64,000 nt of DNA from Gari tellinella (taxonomy: Eukaryota > Mollusca > Bivalvia > Cardiida > Psammobiidae), in contig OV277869.1 in the NCBI GenBank assembly GCA_922989275.2, positions 20,284,189-20,348,188 of the forward strand. Direction: 5' to 3'. The notes under the pieces were generated by a model. That model ran no database searches. It was given only the letters and a program-made list of their open reading frames with translations, and was not told the origin of the DNA. A program made the position numbers and the translations under genes. This document shows positions 22,857 to 35,103 of this stretch, piece after piece (positions within the stretch are counted from its first letter, which is position 1; every line of letters starts with the position of its first letter).

Positions 22857-25090
22857 TTATGCTAAAGCTAATATTGTACAAATCTCAATGTTTTCAGCCT
22901 CTTCCAGTGGATGTTCTTCATCATCTGATTCTGTACTAGTTGCCTGATTATCACAGTTAGGGAGTTTGCACATGTTCGTACTATTGAAACCATAAGAAAT
23001 GCATACACATGTAGGCAAAGTACATTTACTAGCACAGCTCCCCGCTAGTAGGTCAAGCATCTACGTCGGAGCTGTTTTCTATCCAGCAAGTCGTCTAATA
23101 GCTGATCAATCTCACCCTCTTTCACAACTTTCCATCCTCTTCCTACAGGACTTGGAATATCATCGACTCCAAATAGCAGCCTTGAGGTTAGCTCTTAAAG
23201 TGTGCTTAACTAAACAGTCCAGACATTTTGTTGTATTTTTATGGGTTAATTGTCATACGGAATTGTTTCTCTTTGTTAGAACGAGATTACCCCCTCTTCT
23301 AAGAACTAAAATTAAGGAAGACAGGTAGTTGGTTTTGATCCTATTTGTTGTTTTGCCAAGGACGAAATTAGTCAAAATCATCTGCGCGAAAACATCGTCA
23401 TCATCGCGTCTCATCATTTCCCCATCATTCACTGGCGCTTTGTGACCCATTTTGTGGCGCAGTGCCGTAAACCAAAATAATTTATCCATCCAGGCATGAG
23501 GTGTAGCTGGTGGCGCTCTATCTTACCCTATAATAAGCCGTACCGCTGATCATTCACTTTTGCTGATGACGCTTACAGGGCATAGAGCTGACGTTTATAT
23601 CTCAAGTCTGTATATCAAAGCAGGAGGGGTACCCCTTTCCTATTCAAATTCTGGGAACATTTTTGAGCTTCAGCATAACCAATCATCAATTTCAGTGCGC
23701 GTGTTTTATTCTTACCAGCAAATGCGCTGACCGTGTCACAACATGTTAAAACATACATTCAATTCAGTGACTTGCAAACATCAGTGTCAATCGCGTCCTC
23801 AATTTTCAGGATATCATATATAACTTGTGCGTGTCTTTGTCCAGCATTTCTTAAAAACGTTCATTTGCTTCTTCTTGGCTGCTTCAAAGACCCTGTACCT
23901 CCTCGCATCCATTACATTTTATTTTGAAGCATTTGATTTCAACGTATGGTGTGATATTTTCCTCTGTAACCTAGGGGCCTCCGTGGCCTAGTGGTATAGT
24001 CACTGTGACTTACATCACTAAGCTCCTCACCTCTGTGAGTTCGAATCCCAGTAGGGTCGTTCGGATTTCTCATGTGGGGAAGCCTTCCAGCTGGCTTACG
24101 GAAGGTCGATGGTTCTACCCAGTTGTCGATTTGTGCCTGAAACAGTGCATAAAGGACTTCTGGGGTCTTCCTCCACCTATAATTAGCTGGACGTCGCGTT
24201 ATGACTGAAAAACTGTTGAAAGCGACGTAAATAAAAAAAATCAAATCAAATCCTCTGTAACCTTTGAATGTGCTGTTTTTATCCATTGATGCACCAGGAA
24301 TGCTATAAGAATATTATTATTGACCATATTGCTAAAGAAGCGTCTCCCCTGTATACATGTACATCTATTCTATCACTGTCACTGCCGCCTCGAGTGCCAT
24401 CGATAGAATAGTGCTTGCGCAGCCACAAAAATGCATTAGTATCTTTTGACTCTCTATACGAGGTTTATTCCGTCAATCACAGAGACAGACTCTTTCGGGA
24501 CACCTTCAGCTAAGCCAAGCGTTTTCTGTTAGCTCAATGCTAATGCAGCATTGTTGGACTTTCTTAGCAAACCATTTGATTTTTGGAAAGACTATTGCCA
24601 AAGAGCAATAAGTAAAATAATGAAATTCATCTGGAGATTGCGTGTGTGTGCCACAACTATGATGTGACCAAACAAAAGCATTATCAGCTATAAGAACTGC
24701 CAGTCTTCCACTGGATTTCACTTTCATGCTGCTTGAGGTCTAAACTTTGTTGCTCTTCATTCCATCATGGTTGTTCTCCTTTAAATTGTGCATACGAGCA
24801 TTGACCAATCGCATCATTGACCAATCGCATGCGCACTCAGAAGGTCTTTTGCGATGTCTCAAGGTACTGCATTAACGGTGGATATGCTAATCAGATTTTG
24901 ATTTATTTCAAATGGGTTGAACCAGCCTCGTATTAGATATGTTACTGTAGTAACGTTTTCCTCGTATTTCTGCATTTGTGACCTTTTCAGCTGTGTGTGA
25001 GAGTTCTCGTGTTTCGTATCTTCAAGAATGTCTCTAAATTGGCTGATAGATGCACTGTTATATAGTAACGCTTGGTGGCACAAGTGTTCA
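22857..25090 (-). pseudogene. Relic of a PIN/XPG-like nuclease-type transposon protein
   Basis: Several minus-strand blocks appear in consistent N-to-C order. Block 1 (25083-24800) contains YEENVTTVTYLIRGWFNPFE and NQNLISISTVNAVP, then DIAKDLLSAHAIG after a stop. Block 2 (24727-24506) contains GRLAVLIADNAFVWSHH, a weak match to the SDDTDVFVLL motif of the copy at 35104-37250. Block 3 (about 23930-23650) contains CDTVSAFAGKNKTRALKLM. Block 4 (about 23200-22857) contains LKAAIWSR, GRGWKVVKEGEID, then a Cys cluster (GSCASKCTLPTCVCISYGF and MCKLPNCDN). Frameshifts and stops break it, and a SINE (23973-24250) sits between blocks 2 and 3. I recognise the family only as an uncharacterised repeat-borne metazoan protein; acidic motifs suggest a FEN1/XPG-like PIN fold. 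Confidence 0.6.
23973..24250 (+). mobile_element. tRNA-derived SINE, family B, copy 2
   Basis: Perfect 13-bp duplication TCCTCTGTAACCT (23960-23972 and 24251-24263). A-box-like TGGCCTAGTGG and B-box GTTCGAATCCC are better preserved than in copy 1. It is inserted into the nuclease-like relic. Confidence 0.94.
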
Positions 25091-25119
25091 AGCGGAAGTG
25101 TATGGTCCCAATGCGAGTT

Positions 25120-25925
25120 TGTGTGTCCTCATTGACAGTGATCTCTGTGGTATTATCAAGGTAAACACAAGGTTGGGTGATATGGATAGATTATGAATGG
25201 TACAAGGCGAAAAGATCAAATCTATTTAACATTGACAGCACATAAAACATATTCTTAGTCCACAATAAGGTCAAGGTCAATGCCAAATTAAGTTTTGTTG
25301 ATACTCGTTGATTGGGAATTATCGAATGTAACAAGTGTGCAAGTCTCAAAGCATTCTAATATAAGTTGTTAATGCTAGATGAAACGGTAAAATCTAGTTA
25401 ACCAATACACATCCCTTATAACATATTCTAAGTCCGAATTCAGTCACGGTCAAGGTCAAAATGGAGGTTGGGTGATGGGTGAACTGAGAATGATTCTAAG
25501 CCATAACTGTGAAAGTTTCATAGCATTCTAGTAAGCGGTAATAATGCTAGACAAAACGGTAAAATCTAGTTAACCAATAAAACAGCCCTTATAACATATT
25601 TTAGTTCCAAATTCGGTCAAGGTCAAGGTCAAAACTGAGGTAAGGTGATATGGGTGAATTGGCAATGATCAAAAGCAGCAAGTATCAAATTATTCTTATA
25701 TGCGCTATTGATGCTAGACGAAAAAGTAAAATCTAGTTAACCAATAAACAACCCTAATAACATATTCGTAGACAAAATTCGGTCAAGGTCAATGTCAAAC
25801 TGAAGTTGGATGATATGGTTGGATTGGGAATTACCCTAACCAACAACTGTTTAAGTACCAAAGCATTTTATTACAAGGTGTTATTGCTACAAGAATCGGT
25901 AAAATCTGTTTAACTCGTACGCACC
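25120..25925. repeat. Tandem array, about 170-bp units
   Basis: GTAAAATCTAGTTAACC-type anchors at 25387, 25559, 25726 and 25899, with GGTCAAGGTCAAGGTCAA in each unit. It lies inside the 20280-26328 element. Related inverted sequence (GGTAAAATAGATTTTACC) is near 22620. Confidence 0.7.
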
Positions 25926-26331
25926 GCCAGTAGGATTACTATATGCCATCCACATCAAAAGACATTTGTCTAAAGGCATAAAAAAGTGATTTTTTCGTCA
26001 AAAAAGGTGATGGAAATTTGGTTTTTACCAAAGTTAAAACCTTTAATAATGTCAATAACATTTAATGGCATGTTTTTTTTATATTAGGCACCAATAAAAA
26101 TGCATGCAGTACAAAAAGTATGATTGTGACAACAATGATCCTTTTACAACGTTAACTCGGTGGGTGGGGTAACAAAAATGCCTCAAAAGCCAACAAAGCT
26201 CCCATGAATTTACTGCTATCATACATTTCCTAAAAGCAGAGGGTTTGGGCTTTCTGAAAATCATAGTGAACCTTATTCACCAGAATGGTACCCGTACCTC
26301 AAATTTCAGGTGCCTGGCTCACGGCCTAATA

Positions 26332-26510
26332 GCCTGTTTCTAATTTTGAAGAAAAAGTGATCACTTAAAGCAGGTTGATAGTAATGCAGAATGCACCTTA
26401 AGGCACATTCTGCTTTACTTTCAGCCTGCTTTAAGCTACTATCAGTTAGTATGTAGAAACTTTTCTTTGATACATGTTCAGCACTGTATCAATTGGAACT
26501 AAAAAATAAA
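26332..26510. mobile_element. TTAA-type MITE, copy 6, right part (host of the 6-kb element)
   Basis: After ATA comes GCCTGTTTCTAATTTTGAAG, then the core palindrome 26365-26435 (CACCTTAAGGCACATTCTGC). The left tip is at 20262-20279. Confidence 0.75.
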
Positions 26511-27660
26511 TTAAATGTGCTAAAAGGCAGCTGATTTGCTCTGACAAAAACAGTTGATATTTTCAGGGTTCCAGATAAGAGGAGTATTTCAAATACTAAA
26601 AGCTTTATTTCTTCTTTAAACCCTATGGTGTTACTAGTTCACTACTCTTCAAGACGATTCTAATGAGTATTAACACCATAGGATTTGGTTCTGAAATGAG
26701 TGAGAACATGTTGAATTAATTCAGTTTAATTCCTCTTATCTGTAGCACCGTATTTTGCATACAGATGAAAACACTTTATGATGGTTTTGTATTGAAATGA
26801 AAAATGAATGAAAAAATAGAAAAAGTGTACATTTTAGTGAACAACAGTTGGCTCCATGGCCATGTAAAATTTACCCCACCCACTTTCTCTTATTTTGTCC
26901 TTTTCAAACAGCCCGCTTCAATAAAATCCATTTTAAATGAAAACAAATATGATAATTTGGTTTTGTGTTATTTATTTCCTATCTATGGTAGTATTTCTTC
27001 ATACAAAAACTAATTTAAGAGAAAACAGGCACCAAATGTGAAATTTATAAAGCTCTAAATATCATCGACATGGTACTTTTTTGTAAATTTTGTAAGGGGA
27101 GATAACTCTTTTTACTTTAATAACTCAAAATTTTCAACACTGACCTTTCAATTTCTTTTCATATTTTGAACTGCCTTAGCATTGGCTTTCATTTGGTAGA
27201 ATATAAGAAAAAGTTTAATACTAGAACTATTTCATTTTCAAACTTTTATACTTTTTTTTCATAAAATAAAAAATCTAATAAAATCATGCCCAGTATTAAA
27301 AGCATATTTTTGATATTCGAGGATCCATATTGTTCAAACCTAGTGCCTGCTTTGTCTAAATTTGGTTTCTATATGTGAAAATACCACCATAGACATGAAA
27401 TAGATAATGAAAACCCAAATTACCACGTTTGTTTTGTTTTGAAATAGATTTTACTGAAGCTTGTACTCTGAATGGGTAAAATTTGAGAGAAAAAGTCCAA
27501 ATTTGACATACCTTTTTCAAATCGCTGTAGCTCAAAAAAAGGACACCACCATATATTTTTTCCCCATTTTTTCATTCATCATAAATAGCTCTTCCAAAAA
27601 AACAATGATAGAAAAAAAGTTTGATACTTTGAAAAAATCGCTTATGGGTTGGATACACCC
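26511..27660. other. Uncharacterised AT-rich repeat ending in TTAA
   Basis: It shares AAAATTTACCCCACCCACTT with the insertion at 16442-18607. It ends GGGTTGGATACACCC directly at TTAA (27661), so it may be the right part of a related TTAA element. No coding potential. Confidence 0.4.
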
Positions 27661-27664
27661 TTAA

Positions 27665-27860
27665 ACCATTACCCCATAGTCTAACTCTAGTGTTGAAGAT
27701 AGGTGACCACTTAAAGCAGGTTGAAAGAAAAGCAGAATGTGCCTTAATATATAGAACATATTTTCTAATGGTATTTATTTATGAAGGTACAATTCTGAGC
27801 TATTTTCTTCAGTGGAGGAATAAATTAAAAGCATAAAAGGCATATTTATGGGGTAATGGG
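27665..27860. mobile_element. TTAA-type MITE, copy 7, complete, 45 bp before exon C
   Basis: TTAA at 27661-27664 and 27861-27864. Ends are ACCATTACCCCATA and TATGGGGTAATGGG. The core palindrome is half deleted. Confidence 0.85.
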
Positions 27861-27905
27861 TTAAATCATCAAAATAACCTTGTTATATTGTATGCCTTTT
27901 TGTAG

Positions 27906-28271
<366 letters not shown>

Positions 28272-29789
28272 TAAAAAACGAGTCCGCAGGAGGAGTTATT
28301 AGCTCACCTAAGCCGAAGGCTCAGAATGAGCTATTGTGATCCCATTCCGTCCGTCGTATGTCGTCCGTTCACATTTTCAAACAACATCTCCTCAGAAACC
28401 ACTGACCCGATTTCAACCAAACTTTGTCAGAAGCATCAGTGACAAGGGGGAACGAAATCTTGTTCAAAGATTTTGGCTAGAGTTATTCCCCTTGCTGTGG
28501 GACCAGGTTTTCTAACATGACCGTATAGACAACTTTTAATGCATAAGAAAATCTTAAAAAATCTTCTCAGAAACCCAAAGGCCCAGACTTTTGATATTTG
28601 TTATGTATCATTACCTAATGATTTTCTAGCAAGATTGTTCAAATTTTGACCCTGGGGCCCTGGGGCCCGTTTTACTAAACTACTTACGCAAAAATTTTGC
28701 GTAAGTCAAAATTTTAAATTTTAATTTATATTTTTAGCTCACCTGGCACATAGTGCCAAGGTGAGCTATTTTGATCGTCCTCTGTCCGTCATCCGTCGTC
28801 GTTCGTCCGTCCATTCGTCGTCAACAATTTCTTTAAACGACATCTCCGACGAAACTACAGGATAGATTTTTACCAAACTTGGCCTGAATGATCCTTATAT
28901 GGTCCTCTTTCAAAGTTGTTCAAATATTTCCGGTCCGTTGCATATCTAGGTCACAGGACGTCACTTAAATGCCAAAAGGGCTCAACAACATATTTGGTCA
29001 AATTTGACTTTTTGACAAAATTGACTTATATTCAATGTAAACTATATGAGAAATTTTGCTTGACTTCCTGATTTTTAACGTAAAAAAATACACTTGAAAT
29101 TTTTACTGTTTTCCAAAATTCAGTAATTCCTAGTGCCAAAAGGGCTCATCAACAAATGTGTTTGAGCCAAAAGGACTCAAGAGCAGTTACAAGTGCTGAT
29201 GAGCCCTTTTCAAGTCTATGTATTATATACCTAATTGTTTTATGAATATGCAATATTTTGTAACTTACACAGTTACTGCAGTTAAAAACACATCACATTA
29301 ACATCATAACTTAATTAATCTGCAAACATTGAATCGACCTTGAACTTGCTAATGTATTTCCTTGTGTTGATATTGAATGAAATTATACATTCTTACCGAC
29401 AACCATGACCATATGTTATGAAGATATAATACCTGATCTTGCAGCTAAGTTTATTATTATATCTTGTTTTATTTGAAAATAAGGCTTTTTAATGTTTAAA
29501 AGTGTTTTATTTTAACTTAAATCGCATTGAAAATAGTACAACAGTCGTTTTTGTTGATGAGCCCTTTTGGCTCTTAAGGAAATGTTCACACAATAAATAG
29601 TTTTATTGCATTTTATAGTACTTAGATAAAAACAAATACACAGAAAAATCAATTTTCAAAACATTAAGCATCGTTTCTAACTATTAATTTGCTTAGATTG
29701 GATTTGAAAGGAATTTTGATTTGCTGATGAGCCCTTTTGGCTCTAGAGAAAAGTGAATTTTCTTTAACTTTTTGACTTTCATATGCCAA

Positions 29790-30837
29790 CAACTAGAATC
29801 TACTAGTTTGCTTCTACAACTTATCCTACTACTATAACTAAGACTACAACAACTAGTACTTACACTATTATTACTAATACCATTACTGCTACTACTACTT
29901 GCTATTACTACTATTACTGCTACCAGATCTACTACTTCTTAATATTACTAATACCTACTAGTACAACTGCTATTACTGCTACTTACTGTTACTACTACAG
30001 CTACTAACTAGTACCTTATTAGTACTCTTTCTACTTATTCTACTTATACTACTACTACAATTACTGCTACTACTACTTGCTATTACTTCTACTACTGCTA
30101 ACAGATCTACTACTACTAAATATTACTAATACTTACGAGTACAACTTCTATTACTGCTACTTACTATTACTACCACTGGTACTAACTAGTACCTTACTAG
30201 TACTCTTTCTACTTATACTACTACTACCATTACTGCTACTACTACTTGCTATTACTACTATTACTGCTACCAGATCTACTACTACTTAATATTACTAATA
30301 CTTACTAGTATAACTATTATTACTGCTACTTACTATGACTACTACTGTTACTAACAAGAACCTTACTAGTACTCTTTCTACGTATTCTACTTATACTACT
30401 ACCTATCATTACTACTACTACTTACTATTACTACTACTACTAGATATGCTACTATTACTACTAGTACTACTACTTACTATTACTACTATAACTTACTACT
30501 ACTAGATCTACTACTTCTTACTAGTACTCCTACCTACCATTACTACTACTGCTACTACTTCTCTTTCAAAAAGTACTTCCACTGCTTCTACTATTACAAC
30601 AATTACTACCACTACTATTACTGCTACTACTTCTATAACAGCAATTAATAGCACTACTTATACTACTAGTCTACTACTACTATCACTACTTATACTGATA
30701 CTAATACTGCTGCTGCTACTACTACTGATACTACTGCTACTTCCTTCCATTACTACTACTCATACTACTGTTACCTACCATAACTACTTCTACTACTGCT
30801 ACTTTTACTGCAACTACTATCGCTATTGACCCGTTTA
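29790..30837. repeat. Degenerate TAC/ACT trinucleotide array, left part
   Basis: About 1 kb of imperfect ACT/TAC repeats with a higher-order pattern: CTACTTATACTACTAC and AGATCTACTACT blocks recur at roughly 160-240 bp. It continues after an insertion at 31813. Confidence 0.85.
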
Positions 30838-31812
30838 CCGTGGACATCCTATTACCGGTGATTTCCGAGTATTCCGCATATAGCGCCGCTACGCGCATGT
30901 GTAAAATCGTAACTTCCGTCTATCTTTCGGCTGCTACTCGAGGCTTATGTGTATAAAGCAAAAAAGTCTTTTCTGAGGGAAATTGTGCATTTTTAATGAA
31001 TTCCACAAGAAAAAATCATTTCCCCCCATATAAAACATTTAACCTAATTGTATGGTGCTATTTTCAATATATCAAATGATTTAATTCACTACAAAAAAAA
31101 ATTGTTGACTAAGGGGTGTGGCCGTGACGTCACGCGATGGATTTATAAGGCTTCTTACTGGCATAAACCTCTGACCAATACTGAAAAACAATAAAATAAG
31201 CTCGATCTTATCTATGAGCAAAAAAATGTTTTCCAAGCTTTTTTGTTTGTTTTGGTCTCATTTTAATATTGACAGATCTAATTTCCAGTAAAGGCCATTC
31301 ATTGAAAAATGGTCTGATATTTTTCCTTTAGATTTCCTTTTCCCCCCAACAAGATAAAACGTTCACAATAGATATAGTAAATTGTGCTCAGTGCGATGTA
31401 TGTCAGCATTGGACACTTTCAAAATATTGTTGAGGTGACATATTCCACTGCCCCTACTGTGAAAAAATGTGACGGAAAATATTGCAATATTTCAGTTAAA
31501 AATCGTGTTTACAGATAGCCTTCTTAATAATATTCGATAGAAGTTCAAGCCGATATCTGAAAAATATTCCGGGTGTCATTTTACCTGATCACCGATAATA
31601 GGACGAGTAGCCAAACAAACATGGCGGCACACTCGCTACGGTTGACCATGATTATTTTATGTCAAATTATGGGTGTATTTATATATTGAAGCTGAAAAAC
31701 ATAAAGAAATGTTTACTTTATATGTTTAATATCCTTTTGAGTTAAAAACCATATTATTTGATAAGAAATAGTCAGACGAATCCTTAGATCACCGGTAATT
31801 GGGTGAACCAGG
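30838..31812. mobile_element. Insertion splitting the TAC array
   Basis: Non-repetitive sequence of about 975 bp. ATTACCGGTGAT near 30851 is inverted at 31788 (ATCACCGGTAAT), and a partial copy (GATCACCGATAATAGGAC) is near 31589. Probably a TIR element; duplication unclear. Confidence 0.5.
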
Positions 31813-32000
31813 ATACTACTACAACTTACTACTACCTACAATTACTGCAACTACTACTATTACTACTACTTCTTCTACTGCTACTGCTATCACTACGACT
31901 TCTGCTTAAAACCAAATAGATCTACTGTTTACTACATTTACAACTACTTAAGCTACTACATTCACTGCTACTACTATTTATTTTTCTAGTCATGTCTTTA
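31813..32000. repeat. TAC/ACT trinucleotide array, right part
   Basis: Continuation of the array at 29790-30837. Confidence 0.75.
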
Positions 32001-32497
32001 CTTCTTCTATCTATACAACATCAAGTAAGGTATTTCTACCTCAACTTCCCATATACGTTCCCGTTATTCGTATAGCCCGTAGACATTAACCATACACAAT
32101 TATTCCCGTGCCCTTTACCTTGATCTTAAAAGTCACACTCCAACAAACTATAATTACTGGCGTAAATGCGAATGATGAGAACCAACTCAAAGGTTAAAGT
32201 ATTGAAAGTTTTAAAAGAATACCCTGATGACATACATACAACATCTGAATGTGATTAAGAATTCAGAAGGATAAAATAAACAAAAGATTGAAAATACCTC
32301 CAGTAGTGATGTGAACTAAGCTAGCAAGAAAAAGAAAAAAAGTTCCATTTAAAAGGAAGGCTTGCCCTGTTTATAAGTAACAGGTCTAACCACATCAGCT
32401 GTGGCATACCAATTAACTCATTTTCTTTAAATTTTGACCTCAATTTCCACCCATGTATCGCAGAACCCTTTTCTCTCCATAGCTTACTTTTAGTGAT

Positions 32498-32560
32498 AGA
32501 GACAGATGGTTGCTTAAAGCAGGTTGAAAGTAATGTCAAATGCTTTACTCACTACACATT
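32498..32560. mobile_element. TTAA-type MITE scrap
   Basis: GATGGTTGCTTAAAGCAGG and TTGAAAGTAA, half of the core palindrome only. Confidence 0.5.
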
Positions 32561-34319
32561 GTAGTAAGCGGTAAATTTATACGGATACAAAACAGTGCTT
32601 TATTTATGGGACTTTAAGACGAGTGGCTGTTTAACGCAAGAGGAAGTATCGAAGGAGCTTTCTATACTACCCTCTGTGTGCATTAAACAACCAGTTGTCT
32701 TTAAATGACCCCAAACCCTATTCTAATTGAAGTCCGATTTAGCGAGGTACAACTGCCAATACACTGTGAACCATGTGTACTGCTGTCACTCGATAAAATA
32801 TCGACACAGTTATAGGCAAAGGTCTCCTTAATGTAGAATCATAATAAGAAAATCAATGAAGAACATACCAAACGCCCCGGAGCTCTCTGCATTACTTTTG
32901 TCATGCATTAAACAATCCCACGTTCCACGTGCCGATCTTTGAATTTAAATCTAAGATGCAGTTGATGGTCCTAGACTGTTAGTGCTGACTGGTTTCTGGT
33001 AACGTATACATTCCTAAATAAAGTCAGCAAAAGATCAGGGTCCCGTCTTATGAAACGACTACTTACGACAAATTTTGTCGTAAGTCAGATTCTAAACTTC
33101 TCAACTATTATTCATTTCTCCATCTAATCTTCTCTCGTGACATCTCTTTGAGTTGTCATTTTAAGACAATTCCAAAGAGTCAAATAACTTTAGCCCATGT
33201 ATGTTCAGTTTTAGTTAAAGATAAATAGGAAAACAGTAGATCTACACACCCAGATTGTTGTTGGTTTTTTTTTGGGGGGGGGGGGGTCTAATATTTGAAA
33301 AGTTTTGGGAAAATACTTAATTTAATAATCGTTAGTTGCTTAACTGTTGAATTAAAGGTTAATATGGCTTTGCCACTGCTTTGGTTCACTTTTATATTCA
33401 TTTTACCTTTTGTAGTAGAAACAAACAAAAATTGATGAGCCCTTTTGGCTGTAAATATTCTACCCTGAAATCGACAAAAATCCTATGCCAAAAGGGCTCA
33501 TCAACAAATTAATCAAAATATCTTTTTTAATGATTTTTATTTTTAATGCTTTTCATATGACAAATAAACATCCATATATACTATAAGAGTGTGGTATATT
33601 TAGTCTGTAAATTAAAAATTGGATTTTTAGGACACTTCTAAACTTCAGAGGGCTATATCTCAAAACTTTGAAAACTGTTGATGAGCCCTTTTGGCGTTTA
33701 AGTGACGAGGAGCTAAAAATAGATTTTTTCAATGAAATCTTAAAACATCTTCTCGTCTGAAACCACAGTACCCTGAGCTTAGATATTTGGCACAAAGCAT
33801 CGTCTTCAGGTCCTCTATCAAGTTTGTTCAAATTATATCCCTGGGGTAAAAAATGACCACGCCCCGGGGGTCGTAAATTTACATAGAGTTTTATAGTGAA
33901 ATCTTTAAATATCTTTTTCTCTGTAACTAATATGGCCAGAGCTTTGATATTTGGCATGATGATTCTTCTAGAAGCCCTTAACCAATATTGTAAATATGGT
34001 TCTGGTCAGTTGCATATCTAGGTCACAGGAGCTAAAAATAGATTTTTTCAATGAAATCTTAAAAAATCTTCTTGTCTGAAATCACAGTACCCTGAGCTTA
34101 GATATTTGGCACAAAGCATCGTCTTCAGGTCCTCTATCAAGATTGTTCAAATTATGTCCCTAGAGTAAAAAATGACCATGTCCTGGGGGTCGTAATTTTA
34201 CATATAGTCCGGGAACCAAGAGGTTAAACGTGGGAATGCCGGATGAAGTTTTTTTCTCTGCAGTTTTCAATAGTCAAGGGGGTGCTTATCAAGATTCAAG
34301 AGGGTGCCCGGTGATATCC

Positions 34320-34870
34320 TTTGAGCATTTCTCAAAATATGCTAATTAAGTCCGCCATTACTGAAATTCAGTTATTTGGCCATATGTCAATTAGTATGCA
34401 TCCTACCATGATGAAATTGGTGTCTATAATCAGGTTATCAGGGTCTACGAACATGATAAACCCCTCATTTCAGGAATTAAATGTTTTGAACATATGCAAC
34501 TTATGCAATTCATGCAAATGAGGTCGGTCATTACAGAAATTCTGTTATTTGGCCATATGTCAATTAGTATGCATCCTACCATGATGAAATTGGTGTCTAT
34601 AACCAGGTTGTCAGGGTCTACAAACATGATACACCCATCATTTCAGGGATTAAATGTTTTGGACATATGCAACTTATGCAAATGAAGTCGGCCATTACTG
34701 AAATTCCGTTTATTGGTTGTAACACATTTATTATACATGGTAACCTCCTAAAAAAGGTGTCTTCACCTATGTTTTCAGGGTCTACAAACATTATAAGCAC
34801 ATCAGTTTTGCATTTTAATGACTCGCACTTGACTAATTACATCAATTATGCTAATTAGATCGGATATCAT
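34320..34870 (+). repeat. Left inverted repeat, tandem units
   Basis: About three units of roughly 173 bp; GATGAAATTGGTGTCTATAA at 34410 and 34583. Inverted relative to 37310-38150. Confidence 0.85.
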
Positions 34871-35103
34871 TCATGAAATCTAGCTTATTTGGAATACCGC
34901 TGGAAATATTTGACATAATGTCATAATGTAAATTTCCATTCCTAGATTGTCAAAGACTGTCTTTCAAATAATTCGACAATAATATTAATTGCATTCTTAT
35001 GGTGATTAATATGCCATATGAGGTAATGCTGCTATGGCAAATGGTGAAACTACTTTACTCAAGAGCATCCTATTGAGTAACATGCACAGAAGATAGTGCA
35101 ATC

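Larger units (their letters stand above)
20280..26328 (-). mobile_element. 6.0-kb TIR transposon with ATA duplication and a nuclease-like gene relic
   Basis: It is bounded by ATA at 20277-20279 and 26329-26331. Ends are TAGGCCGTGAGCC and its inverse. The inverted repeats extend further: AGGTTCACTATGATTTTC, TGTATGATAGCAGTAAA and TTACCCCACCCACC appear in order on the left (20330-20440) and inverted on the right (26150-26290). The left repeat holds four units with TTACCCCACC at 20426, 20597, 22071 and 22244 (171-173 bp period), with HINE H7 inserted among them. The minus-strand interior carries a decayed protein (22857-25090). The element sits in a TTAA-MITE whose pieces flank it (TTAACCCTGATA | ATAGCCTGTTTC), confirming the ATA duplication. 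Likely Academ-like; inference. Confidence 0.8.
28959..33707. mobile_element. 4.75-kb TIR element with AGGA duplication and iterated motif
   Basis: AGGA at 28955-28958 and 33708-33711. Ends are CGTCACTTAAATGCC and inverted CGTCACTTAAACGCC, each followed by AAAAGGGCTCA. The motif CCAAAAGGGCTCATCAAC and its inverse recur near 28972, 29133, 29166, 29196, 29556, 29724, 33434, 33485 and 33680, all close to the two ends. The interior is filled by a TAC/ACT array, an insertion at 30838-31812 and a G-run (33271-33287). No transposase seen. A 4-bp duplication is compatible with Sola or Academ types, not proof. Confidence 0.75.

Noticed and set aside
30077..30289. Leucine-rich open frame
   Set aside because: Translation of the TAC/ACT trinucleotide array.
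33553..33957. 134-codon minus-strand frame
   Set aside because: It crosses the end of the AGGA element into HINE units; chance open frame in low-stop tandem repeat sequence.
34321..34858. Repeated short frames with M-S-I-S-M-H-P-T-M-M-like sequence
   Set aside because: They recur once per tandem unit in the inverted repeats (also at 37424-37979 on the other strand) and drift like non-coding DNA.
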